64,000 nt of DNA from Mycolicibacterium moriokaense (GTDB lineage: Bacteria > Actinomycetota > Actinomycetes > Mycobacteriales > Mycobacteriaceae), in contig NZ_QQBJ01000002.1 in NCBI RefSeq assembly GCF_003347205.1, positions 310,001-374,000 on the forward strand, read 5' to 3'. This document shows positions 37,847 through 47,000 of the stretch, one piece after another (the first letter of the stretch is position 1; each line of letters starts with the position of its first letter). The notes beneath the pieces were generated by a model. That model was not told the DNA's origin. It ran no database searches and saw only the letters and a list, made by a program, of their open reading frames with translations. The position numbers were made by a program, and so were the translations under genes.

Positions 37847-39078
37847 CGCCTCGGCGCCGCACCGCCGGCCACCGTCATGAATCGCCGCCGCCGCCCAGCG
37901 ATTTGAGCGTCGTGAAGCGCGCCGGGCGCCTGGCCGCGATCCAGGCGTCCCTGGCGTTGGCCGCGGTGCTCCTGGTGGTCGGCGCCGTGGTGTTCACCGT
38001 CGACGTGCGGGTGCAGAACCGACAGATCAACGCGCAGCTGGAAACGGTGGCCGCGACGGCCGACGACGTCAACGACCCGCCGCCGGGGATGGAATTGGTG
38101 CTGCGCGACAACGACGGAAAGGTTTCGACGAGCGACGGAGGCAGCCCCGGGGTCGAACTGCTCTCCGGTCCAACGGGATTCAGCACCATCGGTGCCGACG
38201 ACAACGAATTCCGGGCATTGGTGATGGATCGTCCCGAGGGGCGGGTGGTAGCGATGCTCGACATGGCGCCCTACCACGCGGGGCGCAATCGGCTGTTGCT
38301 GTCGCTCGGATTGGCGGAACTGGCAGGCATTTTGGCCTCGATCGCAGTGGTGGTGCTGCTCACCAGGCGCTCAGTTCGGCCGCTCGCGCAGGCGTTGGCG
38401 CTGCAGCGCCGGTTCGTCGCCGACGCCTCGCACGAGCTGCGGGCACCGTTGACGGTGCTGCACACCAGGGCGCAAATGCTGGCGCGGCGCATGGCCGCGG
38501 GCGATCCCGACACGTTGCAGCACGATGCCGACGGACTGGTGGCCGACACCCGCGTGCTCGGCGAAGTGGTCGAGGACCTGCTCGCCTCCGCGACGATGAC
38601 GTCCGCGGGCGCCCCGCAAGACCGCGTCGACGTCGCATCGATCGCTCAAGAGGTGCGGACCAGCATGGCACCCCACGCGCAATCCCTGGGTGTCACAGTG
38701 GGTTTCGACCGCGAGCAGACACCGGAGACCTTCGAGGTCGCGGGATCGCGAGCCGCGCTGCGCAGGGCGTTGACGTCGCTGGTCGACAACGCCGTCGCAC
38801 ACGTGGACGACGGCGGACGTGTGGACATGCGGGTGTCGCGGGACGGGCCGTCGGTCATCGTCACGGTCAGCGATGACGGGGAGGGCATCGACTCACAGAC
38901 CATGGCGACGCTGTTCAACCGTTTCGCCCATGGTGGTGAGGGGCGCGGCAGGCGCGAACCGTACGGGATCGGGTTGGCCCTGGTTCGCGAGATCGTTCAG
39001 GCGCACAGCGGCGAGATCAGGGTGGCGTCGACGCCGGGCCACGGCGCGACGTTCACGCTGACACTGCCCGCCGCCTGA
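37843..39078 (+). CDS. Sensor histidine kinase
   Basis: 411 aa. Helix 1 about residues 30-54, a roughly 95-residue extracytoplasmic sensor region, helix 2 about 148-174, H-box FVADASHELRAPL with His197, N-box LVDNAVAH, and G-boxes DDGEGID and GIGLALV. No obvious HAMP motif beyond the short linker after helix 2. GTG start coupled to the response regulator. The sensor domain could read redox or envelope conditions at the site of the haem protein; this is inference from context. Confidence 0.92.
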   Translation: MTPRRRTAGHRHESPPPPSDLSVVKRAGRLAAIQASLALAAVLLVVGAVVFTVDVRVQNRQINAQLETVAATADDVNDPPPGMELVLRDNDGKVSTSDGGSPGVELLSGPTGFSTIGADDNEFRALVMDRPEGRVVAMLDMAPYHAGRNRLLLSLGLAELAGILASIAVVVLLTRRSVRPLAQALALQRRFVADASHELRAPLTVLHTRAQMLARRMAAGDPDTLQHDADGLVADTRVLGEVVEDLLASATMTSAGAPQDRVDVASIAQEVRTSMAPHAQSLGVTVGFDREQTPETFEVAGSRAALRRALTSLVDNAVAHVDDGGRVDMRVSRDGPSVIVTVSDDGEGIDSQTMATLFNRFAHGGEGRGRREPYGIGLALVREIVQAHSGEIRVASTPGHGATFTLTLPAA

Positions 39079-39104
39079 CACGAGCAGCGCTGCGCGCGTG
39101 CATC

Positions 39105-42100
39105 TCACGGCAGGGTGATGACCGAAACCGTGCCACTCTCCTCGTTCGCGACGTACACCCGCCCGTTGGAGCCGAAGGCCACCGCGACCGGCACATCGCC
39201 GACGGCGACCGTCGACAACACCTGAAGCGTTCCGGTGTCGATCACCGACACGGTGTTCTTCTCGACGTCGGTGACAAAGGCGGCGACCCCGTCGTCGCTG
39301 AGGGCAACGGCGCTCGGCAGCGTTTTCAACGCTGCCTGTCTGACGACCGTGCGATCTGACGTGTCGATCACCTGTATCCGACCGTCCAAACTGTCGTTGG
39401 AGACGACGTAGACCAGATCACCGTCGGCGGTGATCGCAGTTCCCTTCGGAGACACGGACACCGGCACCGAGCCGAGGATGTCTTTGGTGTCGGTGTCCAT
39501 CACCACCAGGCTGTCACCGTCGGAGATGAAGTACAGACGCCCGTCGCCGGCCGTCAGATTCAAGGGATACGGATACGAGTCGAGGAACACCGTGTCGGTG
39601 ACGGCGTTGGTCTCGGTGTCGATGAACCAGACGGTTCCGCGCTCGCCCGCCTGGCTGACGTATGCCTGTTTCCCGTCGGGGCTGATCGCGACGTCCGCCA
39701 GGGCGCCCTCGGCGTCCGGCAGCGTGATGGTGTCCTTGACCGTGTTGGTCGAGGTGTCGATCACCGTCACCGTCGTGCCGTCCTGGTCGGGGACATAGAC
39801 CTGGGTGCCGTCAGGGGTGATGGCGATGGCGCCGGGATTCGTGTCACCGAGTGCGATGGTGGCGACGACCGTGTTGGTTTGGTTGTCGATGACCTTGATC
39901 GCGTTGCCGCCCTGTGCGGGTGCCGAGACATAGGTGTGCATGCCGTCGGGCGCGACGACCACCGCTGCCGGCTGGCCACCCACGTCGATCGTCGAGACCT
40001 CATGGCTGGTCAACGACACGGTGACCGTGTCGGTGTGGAAGTTGGGGTTGACGAGGCGCAACAGTCCGTGGATCAGCGACCCGGAGTCGGCCGCGCGAAC
40101 CTGGAAGCTGTCGGGGCCGAAGTAACCGTCATTCGGTGTGTAGGTGAAGGTGCCGTCGGAGTTCAGGTCGACGGTGCCGTGTTCGGGCGCTTGGGTCACG
40201 ACGTAGGTCACGGTGTCGTTTTCCGGGTCGGTGGCGGCGACGAGGCCGGTGATGGTGCCGTCGGTGTTCTGGACAAGATCGGCGGAGTCGTAAGTCGCCG
40301 TTGGCGATTGGTTGAACAAGGTTTGGCTGACCTGGTTTCCGATCCACCCGAACACCGTCCCGAGCCCCAACCGCGGCGACGCGGGCGTTGACGTGGCCGA
40401 GGCGAGGGTGAGCACCGACACGGTGCCGCTGTCGTAGTTGGTGACGTAGGCACGGCTGCCGTCGGGGCTCAACGCGAGATCGAGGGGCTGCTGGCCGTCG
40501 ACGGCGATGGTGCTGACGACGCTGTTGGTGCTGGTGTCGATCACCGTCACCGAGTTGCCGCTGGCGTTGGTGACGTACGCGCGATCGCCGTTGACCGCGA
40601 TGCCGAAGGGCTCGTCGCCGACGTCGATGGTGGTGACGGTGTGAGAGTCGGTGGTGTCCAGCACGGTGACCGTGTTGTCGTAGTCGTTGACTATGTAGGC
40701 CCGCCGGCCGTCGTCGCTGAGCGCGATCCCGATCGGCGACTTGCCGGCGTCGATGGTGATGACCTCGGTGCTGCCGGGCACGTAGAGAGAAACGGAGTCG
40801 CTGAAGCGGTTGGTGACATACACCTGGTCGCCGCTGGGGCTGACGACGACATCGCTCGGCTCGTCGCCGACGGGCACGCTGGCGATGGTGTCCTTGGTTC
40901 CGGTGTCGATGACCGTCAGCGTGCCGGCGCCGGAGCCTGCCCGCTCGGTGACATAGACGCGGTCGCCGTTGGGGCTCAAGGCAATTGCGCTGGCGGGATC
41001 ACCGACATCGATGGTGTCGATGACGGTGTTGGTGTCGGTATCGATGATCGAGACGTGCGATGTGCCGAGGTTCGCGACATAGACACGGGTGCCGTCAGGG
41101 CTGACGGCGACTCCGCGGGGTGCGCTGCCGTCGCCGACCTCGACGCGGGCGATCACCTGATTGGTGGCGTTGTCGATCACGACGACTTGGTCGTTACCGC
41201 CGCCGGCGACATAGGTGCGAGTGCCGTCGGGACTGACCACCACGCCGTACGGTTGACCGCCGACATCGATCGTGTCAGCGGTAGCCGCGACCACCTGAAC
41301 GTCGGTCGAATCGCTGTGCAAGCCGGGGAAGACGGCGCGCAGCAGGCGATGCACGACAGATCCGGTGTCGTCGGTGGCGCGCACGGTGAACGTGTCCGGT
41401 CCGGCGAACCCGGCGTCGGGGGTGTAGGTGAAGGTGCCGTCGGCGTTGACGACGACGGTGCCGTTGTCGGGTTGGCGGGTCACTGTGTAGGTCAGCGGGT
41501 CGCCTTCGGGGTCCGTGGCCTGCAGCAGGCCGGTGGTGACTCCGGTGAGGTCTTGGCTGGTCTGGGTCGAGTCGACGGTGACCGTCGGCGGCTGATTGAA
41601 CAGGGTCTGGGCGATCTGGTCACGCAGCCATGCCAGCGGCCCGGGCTGCTGCGTCGGGCTGGCTGAGACGGCCTGAACCGCTTGCAGTTCAGCGGCTTTC
41701 AAGTCCACGGGGGGTCGGGTGAGGTCCACGGTTTGGCTGACCAAGGTGGGCACGGGCGGGGCGGTGATGGCGCTCGGGCGAACCGTGCGTTCGAATTCGC
41801 GACGGGTCCACGCCAGCAGTGCCCACAGCCCGGGGTGCTCAGGCGGGGGAACCGAGTCGCCGGTCGCACTGGGGGCCACGCCGACCAAGCCGAGCACGCC
41901 GGCCACTGCCCGGACGCTGGCCCGCATGGGCGTGGCGGAGGCGGCCGAGATCCGAGGGGTGGCGGGAGCGACGTGCGATGTCGTGGTGTTGATCGTCGTC
42001 CGCGTCGTCGGAATAGGCCCGGGCGGTGTCGCCGATCGACTCGCGGCATCGGTGTGGACGGTGTTACTGCCGGCGGATACGTCGATCCGTGGAGAGATGA

Positions 42101-42665
42101 CCGTACTGATTGTGGTGTCTTCGACAGGCTTCCGCTTTTTGGGTGACAGAGTTTTCGGCGTCGCGGCGGTGGTGGTGCGCCCGCGGCTGCCGCCGGTTGG
42201 CGGCTTTGGCGCCTCGGTACTCACGTCGTCAGAGTCGCCGCGAAAGTCGATGCGGGTGAGCAGGTCTCGCCGCCAGTCCCTGATCGATGTGTTTCCGCCG
42301 CCGGAACTGCGGACCGCCGACGAGGAGTCATCGTCGATGGGCGGAGAGGGCTTGTTCGGGTTTGTCCGCACGGCGGTGCGGGCGCCGCCGGAACTGCGCA
42401 CGATCGAGAACGGTCGCCGGCGCTCGGTTGTTGACGACCGAGACGACGACGCGGTCGTGTCGTCGCTGTCCGATGCCGAAGGCGGGTTTGTGTCGTCGCT
42501 GTCGCCCGTCGGCGTATCGGTTGTCTCCGAATCTGTCTTGACGGGCGCGGGGCCCGTGTCGGATGTCTCTGCCGCGGCGATGCCGGGCGGATTACCGACC
42601 GCCAAGCCCAATCCCACCGCGACGACCAAACCACTGAACCGTGCAACACCGCGTCCGCAAACCAT
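39105..42665 (-). CDS. Large exported protein with two Ig-like/seven-bladed YVTN beta-propeller modules
   Basis: 1186 aa. Signal-like N-terminus (GVARFSGLVVAVGLGLAVG, cleavage near GIAAAE), a Ser/Thr/Asp-rich disordered region of about 330 residues, then a duplicated module: an Ig/cadherin-like domain introduced by TLFNQPPTVT (second copy TLFNQSPTAT) with GTFTYTPDAGF, followed by seven YVTN-type blades (typical blade core VSPDGTRVYVANL...VIDT). The ATG at 42665 was chosen because a TGCTAAGTT promoter-like element stands at 42709-42717; a TTG at 42749 would place that element inside the gene. Ends convergently against the histidine kinase, 26 bp away. Probably cell-surface adhesion or scaffold; ligand unknown. 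Confidence 0.85.
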   Translation of the reverse strand: MVCGRGVARFSGLVVAVGLGLAVGNPPGIAAAETSDTGPAPVKTDSETTDTPTGDSDDTNPPSASDSDDTTASSSRSSTTERRRPFSIVRSSGGARTAVRTNPNKPSPPIDDDSSSAVRSSGGGNTSIRDWRRDLLTRIDFRGDSDDVSTEAPKPPTGGSRGRTTTAATPKTLSPKKRKPVEDTTISTVISPRIDVSAGSNTVHTDAASRSATPPGPIPTTRTTINTTTSHVAPATPRISAASATPMRASVRAVAGVLGLVGVAPSATGDSVPPPEHPGLWALLAWTRREFERTVRPSAITAPPVPTLVSQTVDLTRPPVDLKAAELQAVQAVSASPTQQPGPLAWLRDQIAQTLFNQPPTVTVDSTQTSQDLTGVTTGLLQATDPEGDPLTYTVTRQPDNGTVVVNADGTFTYTPDAGFAGPDTFTVRATDDTGSVVHRLLRAVFPGLHSDSTDVQVVAATADTIDVGGQPYGVVVSPDGTRTYVAGGGNDQVVVIDNATNQVIARVEVGDGSAPRGVAVSPDGTRVYVANLGTSHVSIIDTDTNTVIDTIDVGDPASAIALSPNGDRVYVTERAGSGAGTLTVIDTGTKDTIASVPVGDEPSDVVVSPSGDQVYVTNRFSDSVSLYVPGSTEVITIDAGKSPIGIALSDDGRRAYIVNDYDNTVTVLDTTDSHTVTTIDVGDEPFGIAVNGDRAYVTNASGNSVTVIDTSTNSVVSTIAVDGQQPLDLALSPDGSRAYVTNYDSGTVSVLTLASATSTPASPRLGLGTVFGWIGNQVSQTLFNQSPTATYDSADLVQNTDGTITGLVAATDPENDTVTYVVTQAPEHGTVDLNSDGTFTYTPNDGYFGPDSFQVRAADSGSLIHGLLRLVNPNFHTDTVTVSLTSHEVSTIDVGGQPAAVVVAPDGMHTYVSAPAQGGNAIKVIDNQTNTVVATIALGDTNPGAIAITPDGTQVYVPDQDGTTVTVIDTSTNTVKDTITLPDAEGALADVAISPDGKQAYVSQAGERGTVWFIDTETNAVTDTVFLDSYPYPLNLTAGDGRLYFISDGDSLVVMDTDTKDILGSVPVSVSPKGTAITADGDLVYVVSNDSLDGRIQVIDTSDRTVVRQAALKTLPSAVALSDDGVAAFVTDVEKNTVSVIDTGTLQVLSTVAVGDVPVAVAFGSNGRVYVANEESGTVSVITLP

Positions 42666-42708
42666 AACCCGTATCAACCCACCACACTCGGCAACGACCT
42701 TCACCGAG

Positions 42709-42718
42709 AACTTAGCAA
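42709..42718 (-). promoter_or_regulatory. Extended -10 promoter element for the two-propeller gene
   Basis: The - strand reads TTGCTAAGTT, matching an extended -10 (TGn-TAnnnT, with TAAGTT as the hexamer). It lies about 44 bp before ATG 42665. A second related TTTGCTATCA stands at 42741-42750. The same element precedes other surface genes at 43981, 51575 and 53717. Confidence 0.5.
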
Positions 42719-42749
42719 CTCGACGCCGCGCGCGTGGCCGTGATAGCAA

Positions 42750-43327
42750 ACTCGTCCCCCTTGGGGGTCGATCGTGGTGACCTCAGGTGACACAGGCTTC
42801 CCGGGGCCTTCTCGCCTGACAGATCGCCGGGGGCGGGCGCGCCCGGCGGTTCGCGGCACTCGCTCCTCAGGTTCCTCTCCGTGTGCGCTCATGCACCGGC
42901 GCATCCTGGTTGCAGTAACGGCCGCTCTTGCGGAGATTGGCCTTCCGGGCGATCAAAGAAAGATTTGCTAGGGAATTTTCGAAAAGGACGGAGAGCGCAC
43001 ACAAAAGCCGATTATTCGTGCACCTAAGCAGTCGTGCGATCGGCACGAACTAATCCGGCAGGTCGACGTTTATTTGAACCATCAACAAGTTCCAAATCCA
43101 ACGCTTGCGCCCTTTGAAGCAAGACTGCGTCGGGAAAGAGGATGCCAAGACCTAGGCTTCAGCCGGTCACGGACGCGCCGTCACTGGCTAATGGACCATT
43201 GGTTTGTGGCATGAGGCGCCAGCGGGTACACGACCATAAAGTCTCTGCGTATCTGACTCAATATGGCGCGTGGTCGGGGTCGGCGATCAACCCGGATTCG
43301 TCGATCGATCGACCTCATCGGGGCCGA
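42750..43327. other. Intergenic region upstream of the two-propeller gene
   Basis: 578 bp with no supported gene. The first 200 bp are GC-rich and hold only an Arg/Gly-rich 65-codon + strand frame without a good start. From 42950 to 43140 the DNA is distinctly AT-richer, with ATTTGCTAGGGAATTTTCG at 42965-42984 (related to the shared promoter motif, + strand) and GAAAAGGACGGAG after it, so an unrecognised + strand transcript or small RNA starting near 42985 is possible. Confidence 0.4.
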
Positions 43328-43867
43328 CTATGGGGCGCAGAGTTCGCCGAGCTTGGTGTTGGCGGCGTCGGCGGCTTTGAGTCGCGCGGCCTGGTCGGGG
43401 TCGGAATCCGATGCGCCGGCGGTGGCCGAAGCGCCGATGTCGGTCAGCAGATTTGCGAAGTCGCGGACCTGATTGGCCAGCTCCTGGGGTGTAGCGGGGT
43501 CCAGCCGCCCCATGAGATAGAGGCCGCCGACATAGGCCGAGAGCCGGGCGTTCGCTCCGACCGCGAGCGTCCCGACAACGTCGTCCGGCCCGCCCGGAAC
43601 CGGGATGCTGGTGTTCAGCTTCACCCCGCGACGCACTTGGTCGAACGCCGCGCAGACTTTCGTCTTGGCCTCGGCGCGTTGAGAGTCGCTGTAGTGCTGG
43701 CTGGCGCCGATTCCGGAGCGCAGCAAAGCCCATCCAGCCAACGCGAGTGCGGTGACCGCGATAATCGCAGTTATGATTTGGCTCAGCGAACGTCGACTCA
43801 GTGGCCTCTTGGGCCGCTGAGGACCCGGTTCAGGTATCGGCTCATCCGCCTCAGGCGTATCAGACAT
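43328..43867 (-). CDS. Single-pass membrane protein of unknown function
   Basis: 179 aa. A Pro/Glu-rich cytosolic N-terminus, one membrane helix (about residues 31-49, IITAIIAVTALALAGWALL) and an extracytoplasmic helical domain containing two Cys (VCAAFDQV and the C-terminal GELCAP) that could pair. This layout is common among mycobacterial hypothetical envelope proteins and superficially like Mce-associated proteins, without a convincing match. Divergent from the PGRS gene; the 192-bp intergenic space serves both. Confidence 0.78.
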   Translation of the reverse strand: MSDTPEADEPIPEPGPQRPKRPLSRRSLSQIITAIIAVTALALAGWALLRSGIGASQHYSDSQRAEAKTKVCAAFDQVRRGVKLNTSIPVPGGPDDVVGTLAVGANARLSAYVGGLYLMGRLDPATPQELANQVRDFANLLTDIGASATAGASDSDPDQAARLKAADAANTKLGELCAP

Positions 43868-43980
43868 GCGGAGAATCGTAGCGGCATCTCCCGCAATGGC
43901 CGACTCTTTGCCGCACCTCTTTGAAAAGGCAAAAGGCGCAGCTGAAAAAAATCTGAGATTTGCTCGTTATATTTCACAGC

Positions 43981-43993
43981 TTTTGCTAAGTTC
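43981..43993 (+). promoter_or_regulatory. Extended -10 promoter element for the PGRS gene
   Basis: TTTTGCTAAGTTC with TGC-TAAGTT as extended -10 (hexamer 43987-43992), about 67 bp before ATG 44060, in an AT-rich stretch (43920-43995) unlike the flanking genes. A diverged copy, TTTGCTCGTTATATTTC, lies just upstream at 43959-43975. Confidence 0.55.
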
Positions 43994-44059
43994 CTCTGCA
44001 AGCTGGCGGGGCCAGCCCTCGTTTCAAGCGTTTTAGCAGCCTGTAAGGGGACGCCAGCC

Positions 44060-47000
44060 ATGAGCCAGCACAACAATGCGTACGTTCCGCCAGCCCTTCG
44101 GGCCGCGGGACCGAAGCACGAAGCGCCCAAGAATCACACAGCACGCCGTGTCGCGGGTGGGGCGATCGTGAGCGCCGCCCTGGCCACGGGGCTCGCGGGC
44201 CTCGGCTCACTCAGCGGGCTCAACACCGGAACAGCCAAGGCCGCGCCGTGCGCATCGAACGATATCCAGTGCTTGGCTGCCGAGGGCGGCGCCGAACTGT
44301 TCGGCGGCGGCGACGGCTCTCTCTTCGGTACGGGTGTCACCTTCGCGGCGACCCAAGCCGATAACTTCGCTTTCTTGGACCCGCTGAATCTTGTAGGTCC
44401 GGGTGGCTTGCTCATCGGTAACGGCCTGGACGCGCAAGAACTGGATCCCGCCTGCACCGAGAACTGCCGGGGCGGCGACGGCGGTCTGATCCTCGGCAAT
44501 GGCGGCGCAGGCTATAACGGCGGAGCCGGCGGCAACGCCGGTTTGATCGGCAACGGTGGGGCTGGCGGCAGCATCATCGCGACCAACGTCGTAACCGCCA
44601 CAGACACCGACACTGCCACGGGCAAAACGGGCGGCGCCGGCGGCGCCGGCGGCGCACTCATCGGCTGGGGTGGCGCTGGTGGTAACGGCGGCGATGCAGT
44701 CACCGAACAGGGCGACGCCACCGGCGGCAAGGGCGGTGCGGGTGGCAACAGCGGATTGTTCGGCGGCGGCGGCGCAGGCGGACTCGGCGGCAACGCATCA
44801 TCAATCGGGGGTGGCTCGACCAAACTGGTAACGCCATCCCATATCGATTACGACGTGCCGGACAGCCCGACCCCCGCGTTCAAGGGTTCCTACACCGTCG
44901 CAAATCCGCTGTACCCGAAGTATTCGTCGAATCCGACTATCACCTTCACGTACGACATCCCTGCGACCGTGACTACGACCGACAAATATGACGACATCAC
45001 CACAACCACGACTGGCATCGCAGCAGGCAACGCCACAGGCGGCGAAGGCGGCGCGGGCGGCGCTAGTGGCCTGATCGGACAGGGCGGCGCCGGCGGCGGT
45101 GGTGGTAACGGCACAACCGTCTCCGTCGCCAATCTCGGCAAGGGCGGAGCCGGCGGGGCAGGAGGCGCCGGCGGCAGGCTGTTCGGCGGTGGAGGATCCG
45201 GCGGCGCCGGCGGTGACGGCATCAACAATGGCTCCGACCAGACAACGATTGTCCAGACGGATACCACGACGGATAGGACGACCTATTACGATTCGGGCCC
45301 GTTCAAGGGCTTGGAGGTCGGCACGCTCAAGAGCGGCTCGAACACCCTGCCGGGAGGCGGCACTGCAAACTGCAGCTCCAGTTGTGTCCTGCAAGATCAA
45401 GCCACAGCCCTTGCCGTAAAGGGGCTGCAGCCTGACGATTTCAAAAGTACGACATCGGATCCATCGGTCGTCAACGTCGCCGGACCGGCCGAAGGCGGCG
45501 CGGGGGGCATCGGCGGTGACGCGGGACTCGTCGGTAATGGCGGCACTGGCGGCCCGGGCGGCGACGGCACGACAGCCTCGAAGATCGCTGACGGCACGGG
45601 CGGCGACGGCGGTGCAGGCGGCAAGGGCGGGCCACTTGCGGGCAACGGCGGTGGTGGCGGCGCTGGCGGAACAGGAACGGGCCTGCTGAGAGGGATCGGC
45701 GGTGACGGTGGCGCCGGCGGGCTCACGGGCCTCTTCGGATTCGGCGGAACGGGCGGCGCCGGCGGTCTCGGCAACGGGACTGGAGAATCCGTAGACAGCA
45801 AAGGCAAGGTCACTCCGTTCGGCACCGGCATCGGCGGAACCGGCGGCATCGGTGGCTTCGGCGCGGTCTTCGGCGGCGGGGGCGGTGCAGGTGGCGAGGG
45901 TAGGGGCACTCTCGTTGGCAAGGGCGGCCTCGGCGGCGACGGAGCCGACTCCAACGTCTTCGGCGGCAAAGGCGGACTCGGTGGTGCCGGCACCGGTACC
46001 GATCAGCAGATTGTCGTCGGCTTGCTCACCACAACCGGATCCACCGGTACGGGCGGCGGCGGCGGCAACGGCGGCCAGGGCATATTCGGCGGCGGCGGCG
46101 GCGACGGCGGATCAGGCACCGGCGCCGCGGCAGGCACCGGTGGCGCCGGCGGCATTGGCGGGATTGGCAATCTTCTGGGCGGAAAAGGCGGCAACGGCGG
46201 GGACGGCACCGCGACCGGCATTTTCACTGGTCTCTCTCTGTCAGGACCGACAGGGAAAGGCGGAATCGGTGGACTCGGGGGCGGCGGCCTGTTTGGCGGC
46301 GGCGGCGGTAACGGCGGCGATGCTACCGGATTCAACGCGTCCGCTGGTAACGGAGGCGCCGGTGCCGACGGTGTCATCCTGGGCGGCAATGGTGGCGCCG
46401 GGGGAACCCGGACCTACACCAACATCCTCGGGCTTATCGATCTAAGTGCAATCAATCCGGCGGATCTTGGCGGTATCGGCAGCGGCGACATCAGCGGCCT
46501 CGCCGATCTGATCAACACCGGCGCTGACGCCAAGGGTGGTGACGGCGGCAGCGGCCTCATCGGAGGCGCGGGCGGTGCAGGCGGCAAGGGCATTTTCAGC
46601 CTTGGCGGCCTCTTCGGCGGGGTCACAGACGGCGGCACCGACACGACCGGTGGGCTGGGCGACCTGTTCGGCGGGTTCGACCTGGGCAGCATCTTCGACA
46701 TCAGCAACCTGACAATCGAAACCGGCGGTCAAGGCGGCAAGGGCGGCGACGGCACTCTGATCGGCGGCCTTGGTGGTCGTGGCGGCAACGCCGGGTCGCT
46801 GGGATCGAGTTTCCCCTTCCTGCCGAACTCCCTGTTGTCCGTCGGCGGCGACGGTGGAGACGGAGGCGATAGCGGCCTGATCGGCGGCATGGGCGGCCTC
46901 GGCGGCAATGCCCTTGCTCTCGGCCTCGGGTTCGGCGGCGACGCCGGCGACGGTGGCGGCGGTTTGATCGGCGGTGCCGGCGGCCTCGGCGGTTGGGCCG

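Noticed and set aside
42666-42749. TTG start at 42749 for the two-propeller protein
   Set aside because: It would put the TTGCTAAGTT promoter-like element inside the gene and lacks a ribosome site; ATG 42665 gives a normal signal peptide.
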